Positions 5,560 through 11,011 of a stretch of DNA of 11,011 nt are shown piece by piece; position 1 is the first letter of the stretch, and every line of letters starts with the position of its first letter. Under the pieces are notes generated by a model, which saw nothing but the letters and a program-made list of their open reading frames with translations, was not told where the DNA came from and did no database searches. Source of the stretch: Acidobacteriota bacterium. Lineage in GTDB: Bacteria > Acidobacteriota > Vicinamibacteria > Vicinamibacterales > SCN-69-37. The stretch is taken from the NCBI GenBank assembly GCA_024653875.1, contig JANLHE010000379.1:1-11011 (forward strand), given 5' to 3'. Position numbers and translations under genes: made by a program.

Positions 5560-7881
5560 ATGTCTCGATTCCTTTCCGTTCTGTGCCTGCTCGGCGTGTC
5601 TGCCGCGTGGCCCTCGCCGGCCGCCGGGCAGCTCACGGTCGGCAACTGCGAGATTGGCTCGTACATCACCGCGAGGGACGTGTCCGATCCCTCCAGGCCG
5701 GAGGGATCGAGCCGCCGCGAAATCCGCGGGGACGCGGGCGTGCCCATCGAAGTCCGCTGCGGCGACGTCCAGCTGATCGCGCAGGAAATCGACTACCTGA
5801 GGCCCGAGGAACGCCTGATCGCGAGGGGCAACGTCGTCTTTCAGCAGACCGGCACGCGCATCGCCGCCGTGCGGGGCGAGTTCGACATCAAGACCCGCAC
5901 GGGGTTTTTCGAGACGGCCAGCGGCACGCTGCAACTGACCGACCGGCAGATCGATCGCACGCTGTTCGGCACGCAGGAGCCCGAGGCGTTCTTCTCCGCC
6001 GATCGGATCGACAAGACCGGCCCCCGCACGTACAAACTCACCAACGCGGTGTTCACCGCCTGTGTGCAGCCAAGCCGCCGGTGGGAGATGACGTCCTCGC
6101 GCATGACGTTCACGGTGGACAAGTACGCGATCCTGTACAACGCCGTCCTGCAGGTGAAGGACGTGCCGGTTCTGTACGTGCCCCTCTTCTACTACCCCAT
6201 CCACGAGGACGGGCGCGCGACGGGCTTTCTGATGCCCAGCTACGGCTCCTCCACCTTCCGCGGGTTCAGCCTCAGCAACGCGTTCTTCTGGGCGATCAGC
6301 CGCAGCGCGGACGCCACGGTGTATCACGACTGGTTTGCCAAGACCGGCCACGGGTTTGGCGCGGACTTCCGGTACGTGGCCAGCCCGCAGGCCCGAGGGG
6401 ACGCCCGCGTCTTCGTCATCCGCGAAAAGGCGGTGCTGGCCGAAAGCGGCACGGTGACCACGCCGGCCCGCCAGTCCTTCGAGGTGCGCGGCACCCTGGC
6501 GCAGAACCTGCCGGGACGGATCCGCCTGCAGGCGCGGGCCGACTATTTTTCCGATGCCACCACGCAGCAGCTCTATCAAGTGGATCTCGCGGCGTTCTCG
6601 CGCCGCTCCAGGTACTTCGGCGCCGACGCGAGCGGCAACTGGGGCCGGATCCGCGTGGCCGCGCAGGCGGAACGTAACGACGTGTTCTACGGCACCACGA
6701 CCGCCTCCAGCTACCGCTATCAGCCGCGCGTGAACGTGAGTGTCTCCGAGGCGCCTGTCTTGCGCACCAAGATCACGGTGGGTGGCTCCTTTGACACCAT
6801 CAACGTGGTGCGGTTCGACGACGTGGATCGGCCGGAGACGCGCACGAGCGTCTTCAGGACGGACGGGGCCGCGACCGTGCGGGCGCCGTTGTCCCTGGGG
6901 TCGGCGCTCACGCTCAACGGCAGCGTCTCCGTCCGGCGCACCACCTGGAATCAGTCGCGCGACCCGCTGACGGGCACGGTGCTGGACACGCCGCTGACGC
7001 GGCACCTCATGGAAGTCAATGGCCGCATCGTGGGTCCGGTGTTTACACGCGTCTTCAACACGCCGGGCAACGGGTTCGCGGAGCGGTTCAAACACGTCAT
7101 CGAGCCATCCGTCAATATCCAGAAACGATCGGCGTTCACGCGCTTCAACGAGGTCGTGCAGTTCGACTCGGTGGACACCATCGTCGGCGGCGTCACGCAG
7201 GTCACCTACGGGGTGGCCAACCGGTTGCTGGCGCGCGTCCGCCAGGGCGACGCCCCCGCCGTGGTGCGGGAGGTCATGAACGTCGAGGTGAGCCAGACGT
7301 ACTACACGGACGCGCTGGCCGCGTCGTACGACCAGCAGTATCAGTCGAGCTTCGGCGGGCTGTATGCGTACTTCGCGCCGCCGAGCAAACTGTCTCCCCT
7401 GCGCGGATCGATCAGCCTCTCGCCGACGCCGGCGTTCCGGGGCCAGTTCGGCCTCGAGTACGACACGCAGTTCGGAGCGGTCCGCACCTACCGCGCGTCG
7501 GTCAATGCCGCGCACGAGGCCTTCGACCTCAATGGCAGCTGGTCCAAACGGCAGGTGATTCCCGGATTGTCCGGCTTCGACAACCCGGCCGCCGCCGATC
7601 ACTTCCTGACCGTGTCCGGCCGCGCGAAACAGCCCCGCGGCGGAGCCTCCGCCGGCTACAGCATGACCTACGACATCCTCCGTGAGCGGATGCTCCAGCA
7701 GCGCCTCAGCGGCTTCTACAACGCCCAGTGCTGCGGCGTGGCGTTTGACTACGCGGTGACCAACCTGAGCCACCTGGGCCTGCGCAATGACAAGCGTTTC
7801 AGTTTCTCGTTCACGCTCGCGGGCATCGGGTCGTTCACCAACCTCCTGGGTGTTTTCGGGGATAATGGCAGGCAGCGATGA
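5560..7881 (+). CDS. lptD: LPS-assembly protein LptD
   Basis: Outer-membrane beta-barrel that receives LPS from the periplasmic Lpt bridge and, with the lipoprotein LptE, inserts it into the outer leaflet. With the start at ATG 5560 the product has 773 residues, close to E. coli LptD (784). Residues 1-23 are a signal peptide (cleavage expected after AAG). Residues about 60-130 form the LptA-like (OstA) beta-jellyroll, and a barrel of alternating strands follows. The family signature PVLYVPLFYYPIHEDGRATG and the following GFLMP stretch are clear. The Cys pattern matches the disulfide scheme of E. coli LptD: C30, C168 and the adjacent pair C724-C725; C67 is extra. An in-frame ATG at 5506 overlaps the folC stop (ATGA) and would add 18 residues before the signal peptide. 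5560 gives a cleaner secretion signal, while 5506 gives better translational coupling. The stop overlaps rfbB by 4 bases. Confidence 0.93.
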   Translation: MSRFLSVLCLLGVSAAWPSPAAGQLTVGNCEIGSYITARDVSDPSRPEGSSRREIRGDAGVPIEVRCGDVQLIAQEIDYLRPEERLIARGNVVFQQTGTRIAAVRGEFDIKTRTGFFETASGTLQLTDRQIDRTLFGTQEPEAFFSADRIDKTGPRTYKLTNAVFTACVQPSRRWEMTSSRMTFTVDKYAILYNAVLQVKDVPVLYVPLFYYPIHEDGRATGFLMPSYGSSTFRGFSLSNAFFWAISRSADATVYHDWFAKTGHGFGADFRYVASPQARGDARVFVIREKAVLAESGTVTTPARQSFEVRGTLAQNLPGRIRLQARADYFSDATTQQLYQVDLAAFSRRSRYFGADASGNWGRIRVAAQAERNDVFYGTTTASSYRYQPRVNVSVSEAPVLRTKITVGGSFDTINVVRFDDVDRPETRTSVFRTDGAATVRAPLSLGSALTLNGSVSVRRTTWNQSRDPLTGTVLDTPLTRHLMEVNGRIVGPVFTRVFNTPGNGFAERFKHVIEPSVNIQKRSAFTRFNEVVQFDSVDTIVGGVTQVTYGVANRLLARVRQGDAPAVVREVMNVEVSQTYYTDALAASYDQQYQSSFGGLYAYFAPPSKLSPLRGSISLSPTPAFRGQFGLEYDTQFGAVRTYRASVNAAHEAFDLNGSWSKRQVIPGLSGFDNPAAADHFLTVSGRAKQPRGGASAGYSMTYDILRERMLQQRLSGFYNAQCCGVAFDYAVTNLSHLGLRNDKRFSFSFTLAGIGSFTNLLGVFGDNGRQR

Positions 7882-8897
7882 CGAACGTTCTGGTGACCGG
7901 CGGCGCGGGATTTATCGGCTCGAACTTCGTGCGATGGGCGCATAACGCCCACCCGGACTGGCAGATCACGACCCTCGACAAGCTGACGTATGCCGGCCGC
8001 ATGGAAAACCTCGCGGCGGTGATGGACAGCCCGCGGCACCGGTTCGTGCACGGTGACATCGCGGACGCCGCGGTGGCCGGTCCGCTGGTGCGCGAGTCGG
8101 AGCTGGTGGTCCACTTCGCGGCCGAAACGCACGTGGATCGCTCGATTCAATCCGCCGCCGATTTCATCACGACCGACGTCATCGGGACCTTCGTCCTGCT
8201 GGAAGCCGCGCGACAGGCGCCGAACCTGAAGCGGTTCATTCAGATTTCCACCGACGAGGTGTACGGCAGCGTGCCCACGGGCGCGAGCCGTGAAACCGAC
8301 GAACTGCGGCCGCGCAACCCGTACTCGGCCAGCAAGGCCGGAGCCGACCGCCTGGCGTACAGCTACTGGGCCACCTACAACGTGCCGGCGATCATCACGC
8401 GCGCGTCGAACAACTACGGCCCCAACCAGTTTCCGGAAAAAGTCATCCCGCTGTTTGTCACCAACGCCATCGACAACATCCCGGTGCCGCTCTACGGCGA
8501 CGGCCTGAACGTGCGCGACTGGCTCCACGTCGACGACCACTGCCGCGGGATCGACGTGGTGATCGACAGCGGCACCAACGGCGAGGTCTACAACATCGGC
8601 GGCGGGAACGAGGTCACCAACGTGGACCTCACCCATCGCATCCTTGAACTGGCCGGACGGCCGTCGACGCTCATTCGCAAGGTCGCGGATCGCCAGGGGC
8701 ACGATCGCCGGTACGCGCTCGATACAAGCAAGCTGCGCGGCCTCGGCTGGGCCCCACAGGTGGGCTTCGAGCAGGGCCTGGCGGCCACGGTGGACTGGTA
8801 TCGCCAGAACGAAACCTGGTGGCGCCCGATCAAGGAGCAGGATCAGGCGTATCGCACCTACTATCAGGCGCAATACGGCACCCGCGCCGGCGCCTGA
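7878..8897 (+). CDS. rfbB: dTDP-glucose 4,6-dehydratase
   Basis: RmlB/RfbB converts dTDP-D-glucose to dTDP-4-keto-6-deoxy-D-glucose with bound NAD+, the branch point for dTDP-L-rhamnose and other 6-deoxy sugars. The 339-residue extended SDR protein shows the NAD loop TGGAGFIGS (7-15), HFAAETHVDRSI, the catalytic T125-D126-E127 triplet in STDEVYG, the Y149/K153 pair in PYSASK, and the sugar-nucleotide loop NNYGPNQFPEK. RDWLHVDDH and DRQGHDRRYALD in the C-terminal half are also typical. The ATG overlaps the lptD stop as ATGA, so translation is probably coupled. The usual partners rmlA, rmlC and rmlD are not in this window. The next gene instead resembles a GDP-sugar reductase. Confidence 0.94.
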   Translation: MTNVLVTGGAGFIGSNFVRWAHNAHPDWQITTLDKLTYAGRMENLAAVMDSPRHRFVHGDIADAAVAGPLVRESELVVHFAAETHVDRSIQSAADFITTDVIGTFVLLEAARQAPNLKRFIQISTDEVYGSVPTGASRETDELRPRNPYSASKAGADRLAYSYWATYNVPAIITRASNNYGPNQFPEKVIPLFVTNAIDNIPVPLYGDGLNVRDWLHVDDHCRGIDVVIDSGTNGEVYNIGGGNEVTNVDLTHRILELAGRPSTLIRKVADRQGHDRRYALDTSKLRGLGWAPQVGFEQGLAATVDWYRQNETWWRPIKEQDQAYRTYYQAQYGTRAGA

Positions 8898-8903
8898 CGT
8901 CGC

Positions 8904-9863
8904 ATGACGGCCTCCTCGATCCTGGTCACCGGCGCCGCTGGATTCGCGGGCCGGCACGTGCTGGCGCACGTGCGCGCCAGCGCGGCGGGCCACCAGGTGC
9001 TGGCGTGGAGCCGGCGGCCCCACGACGACGACCGCCAGGTCCACTGGCGGCAGGTGGACATCACCGACACACACGCCGTCCATCAGGCGATCACCGACGC
9101 ACAACCCGCGCGCATTCTGCATCTGGCGGGTTCGCCGCACGTCGGCCAGTCGTGGCGCAATTCCCTGTTGCCGCTGCAGACCAACGTCCTGGGCACCCAC
9201 CACCTGCTCGAGGCGGTGCGCCTGCATTCGCCGGACAGCCGGGTGGTGGTCGTCACCTCGGCGATGATCTATCAGGCGTCCACGGCGCCGCTTACCGAAG
9301 ACGCGCCGCTGGTGCCGTCGAGCCCGTACGGCCTCTCCAAACTCGCGCAGGATCAGCTCGCGCTGGCCGCGGCGCACGATGATGGCCTGCAGGTGGTGGT
9401 GGCGCGGCCGTTCAACCACATCGGCCCGGGACAGGACCCGACGTTCGCCATCTCGAGCTTCGCGCGGCAGATCGCGTTGATCGAAGCAGGGCTGGCGCCG
9501 GCGGTCCTCCAGGTGGGCAACCTTGACGCCGAGCGCGACCTGACGGACGTGCGCGATGTCGTGGACGCCTACGTCCGGCTGCTGGACCACGGCCGCGCCG
9601 GACGGCCGTACAACATCTGCACGGGCACGGCCCATCGCATCGGCGACCTGCTCGATCACCTGATTGCCCTCGCGCGCGTGCCGGTCACGCGCACCGTGGA
9701 CCCGGAGCGCCTGCGCCCGAGCGATATGCCGAGACTGGTGGGCGATTCCACGCGGATCCGGGCCGAACTCGGGTGGGCGCCGCAGCGGCCGCTGCAGCAG
9801 ACGCTGGCCGACACGCTCGAATGGTGGCGCGCCGCCGTCGCCGCCGGACGCGTCACCGCCTGA
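8904..9863 (+). CDS. NAD(P)-dependent nucleotide-sugar reductase, Rmd-like (GDP-6-deoxy-D-mannose reductase family)
   Basis: Extended SDR enzyme of 319 residues. It has the dinucleotide loop GAAGFAG (10-16), a catalytic Ser119 in VTSAMIY, and the Y142/K146 pair in SPYGLSK. The stretch RPFNHIGPGQDP (from R168), followed by SFARQIALIEAG, VGNLDAERDLTDVRD and PERLRPSDMPRLVGD, is the pattern I associate with Rmd, which reduces GDP-4-keto-6-deoxy-D-mannose to GDP-D-rhamnose. It could equally be a dTDP-sugar 4-ketoreductase of the Tll/Fcf type, acting on the product of the preceding RmlB. No GDP-mannose 4,6-dehydratase gene is in the window to supply an Rmd substrate. The gene lies 6 bases after rfbB and 14 before the next gene, in the same presumed operon. 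Fold and reductase class are firm; the substrate is not. Confidence 0.82.
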   Translation: MTASSILVTGAAGFAGRHVLAHVRASAAGHQVLAWSRRPHDDDRQVHWRQVDITDTHAVHQAITDAQPARILHLAGSPHVGQSWRNSLLPLQTNVLGTHHLLEAVRLHSPDSRVVVVTSAMIYQASTAPLTEDAPLVPSSPYGLSKLAQDQLALAAAHDDGLQVVVARPFNHIGPGQDPTFAISSFARQIALIEAGLAPAVLQVGNLDAERDLTDVRDVVDAYVRLLDHGRAGRPYNICTGTAHRIGDLLDHLIALARVPVTRTVDPERLRPSDMPRLVGDSTRIRAELGWAPQRPLQQTLADTLEWWRAAVAAGRVTA

Positions 9864-9877
9864 GCCGGGGCCGAGCG

Positions 9878-11011
9878 ATGGAAGCCCACCGCCAACTGGT
9901 GCACATCGGCGTCGGCGCCTTTGCGCTTTTGCTGCGCTGGCTCACGTGGCCGCAAGCCGCCCTCCTCGCCGTGGCGGCGATCGCGTTCAACGCGCTGGTG
10001 TTGCCGCGCCTCGCACCACGCCTGCTCAGGACCGCCGACCACGGGCGCGTGTGGACATCGGGACTCGTGATGTACCCGATGGCCGTGCTCGCGCTGGTGC
10101 TGGTGTTCCGCTCGCGGCTCGACCTGGCCGCGACGGCGTGGGCGGTCCTGGCTGCGGGCGACGGCATGGCCACGCTCGTCGGCGCGCACGTGCGGACGGC
10201 GCCGCTGCCGTGGAACCGGGAAAAGTCCGTCGGCGGACTGCTCGCGTTCCTCGCCGCCGGTGGCGCGGCCGCGGCCGCGATGCAGTGGTGGTGCGGCCCC
10301 GCGCCGGTGGACCTCTGGATGCTGGGCGCCGCCGTGCTCGCCGCGGTGGTCGCGGGCTTCGCCGAGACCGTCCCGGTCAGGCTGGATGACAACCTCACCG
10401 TGCCGGCCGTGGCGGCGGCCGTGTTGTGGGGCACCAGTGTGATGAACCCCGCAGTGCTCGTTGCCACGGCCGGCGCCGCGGCCTGGTGGATGGTGCCGCT
10501 GAACATGGCGGTCGCCCTCGCCGGTTGGGCGGCCAGGACCGTGACCCCGGCCGGCGCGATCACCGGCGCCATCATCGGCTCACTGATCCTCATCGGTGCG
10601 GGCGTGGCGGGATGGGCCGTGCTCATGGCCACGTTCCTGTTCGCGGCCGTGACGACGCGCCTGGGTCATGCGCGGAAGGCCGCCGCCGGCATTGCCGAGG
10701 CACGCGGCGGGCGCCGCGGACCCGGCAACGCGATCGCCAACACGGGCATCGCCGCGTGTGCCGCCTTCGTGGCCGCCGGCATGGCCGATCCGGCGCCGGC
10801 GTTCCTGGCTCTGGCGGCGGCCCTGGCCACGTCGGGCAGCGATACAGTCGCCAGCGAGGTGGGCAAGGCGTGGGGCCGCACGACGGTGCTGGTCACGTCC
10901 TTGCGCCGGGTGCCGAAGGGCACCTCCGGCGCCATCTCGCTGCAAGGCACGCTCGCGGGCGTGGTCTCGGCTGCCGCGATCGCGGCGGCGGGCGCGTGGC
11001 TGGGCCTGGTG
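9878..11011 (+). CDS. Polyprenol/phytol kinase-like domain fused to DUF92 (VTE6-like), partial at 3' end
   Basis: Integral membrane protein, open through the window edge (378 codons, no stop), so the C-terminus is missing. Residues about 1-180 look like the CTP-dependent dolichol/phytol kinase family: HRQLVHIG at the start, hydrophobic segments, GDG (94-96) with a following AxxxG, LPWNREKSVGG (110-120) as the basic nucleotide loop, and DDNLTVP (170-176). Residues about 195-378 match DUF92: TPAGAITGAIIG (223-234), a GPGNAIANTG stretch, SGSDTVASEVG (319-329), and KGTSGAISLQGTLAG (from 347). In plants these two activities are separate proteins, VTE5 (phytol to phytyl phosphate) and VTE6 (phytyl phosphate to diphosphate). 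A fusion suggests two-step activation of an isoprenoid alcohol; the natural substrate is unknown. The ATG at 9878 lies 14 bases after the reductase stop and has only a weak ribosome binding site. Confidence 0.8.
   Translation, partial: MEAHRQLVHIGVGAFALLLRWLTWPQAALLAVAAIAFNALVLPRLAPRLLRTADHGRVWTSGLVMYPMAVLALVLVFRSRLDLAATAWAVLAAGDGMATLVGAHVRTAPLPWNREKSVGGLLAFLAAGGAAAAAMQWWCGPAPVDLWMLGAAVLAAVVAGFAETVPVRLDDNLTVPAVAAAVLWGTSVMNPAVLVATAGAAAWWMVPLNMAVALAGWAARTVTPAGAITGAIIGSLILIGAGVAGWAVLMATFLFAAVTTRLGHARKAAAGIAEARGGRRGPGNAIANTGIAACAAFVAAGMADPAPAFLALAAALATSGSDTVASEVGKAWGRTTVLVTSLRRVPKGTSGAISLQGTLAGVVSAAAIAAAGAWLGLV

Noticed and set aside
4999..7773. 924-codon open frame on the minus strand opposite folC and lptD
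   Set aside because: The plus-strand genes have full family motifs. The antisense product is a low-complexity Arg/Gly/Ala/His-rich sequence typical of shadows in GC-rich DNA, and no domain is recognisable.
7861..7866. GATAAT just before rfbB as an internal promoter
   Set aside because: It lies inside the lptD coding end and no -35 box or TG extension is present at a suitable distance.
7749..9659. 636-codon minus-strand frame opposite rfbB and the reductase
   Set aside because: Same reasoning: it mirrors two well-supported genes and its composition follows from their codon bias.
1..11011. Mobile element, CRISPR array, prophage or defence system
   Set aside because: No transposase, integrase, cas-like or toxin-antitoxin frame, no spaced direct repeats, and no composition shift outside the small AT-rich promoter patch.

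Overview
The window is GC-rich chromosomal DNA with tightly packed genes. It contains LptD, the outer-membrane LPS translocon, so the host is a diderm (Gram-negative-type) bacterium. The high GC, the HEAT-cyclophilin lipoprotein, the small deoxynucleoside kinase beside accD-folC, and a DUF92 protein carrying a lipid-kinase domain all suggest Acidobacteriota (Vicinamibacteria-like). That placement is an impression from gene content and could not be tested here. No transposase, phage gene, CRISPR array, tRNA or rRNA was seen, so this looks like a core rather than an accessory region.

Layout. (1) Bases 1-460 hold a good sigma70-type promoter inside an AT-rich patch, a leader of about 265 nt with several clear hairpins, a 17-residue Lys/Ala-rich mini-ORF, and a strong intrinsic terminator. 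(2) Bases 473-2623, minus strand, encode a lipoprotein with a HEAT-repeat solenoid and a C-terminal cyclophilin domain. It converges on the terminator and diverges from (3), a deoxynucleoside kinase at 2682-3320. The two divergent starts are only about 55 bp apart. (4) From 3354 to the window end, six genes run on the plus strand with gaps or overlaps of a few bases (about 50 bases at the folC-lptD junction if lptD starts at 5560): accD, folC, lptD, rfbB/rmlB, an Rmd-like nucleotide-sugar reductase, and an unfinished membrane protein joining a dolichol/phytol-kinase-like domain to a DUF92 (VTE6-like) domain.

How they fit together. The long plus-strand cluster is mostly an envelope-building set. 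AccD supplies malonyl-CoA for fatty acids, LptD inserts LPS into the outer membrane, and RmlB plus the reductase make 6-deoxyhexose nucleotide sugars for surface glycans. The last protein may phosphorylate a polyprenol or other isoprenoid alcohol. FolC (folate) rides along in the cluster. The upstream HEAT-cyclophilin lipoprotein is probably an envelope-located prolyl isomerase.

The most interesting items are the fused two-step isoprenoid kinase candidate at 9878-11011, the mini-ORF with its structured leader at 88-457, the RmlB/Rmd-like pairing, and starts at 2682 and 3354 that look leaderless (an extended -10 element directly in front of the start codon, with no Shine-Dalgarno).
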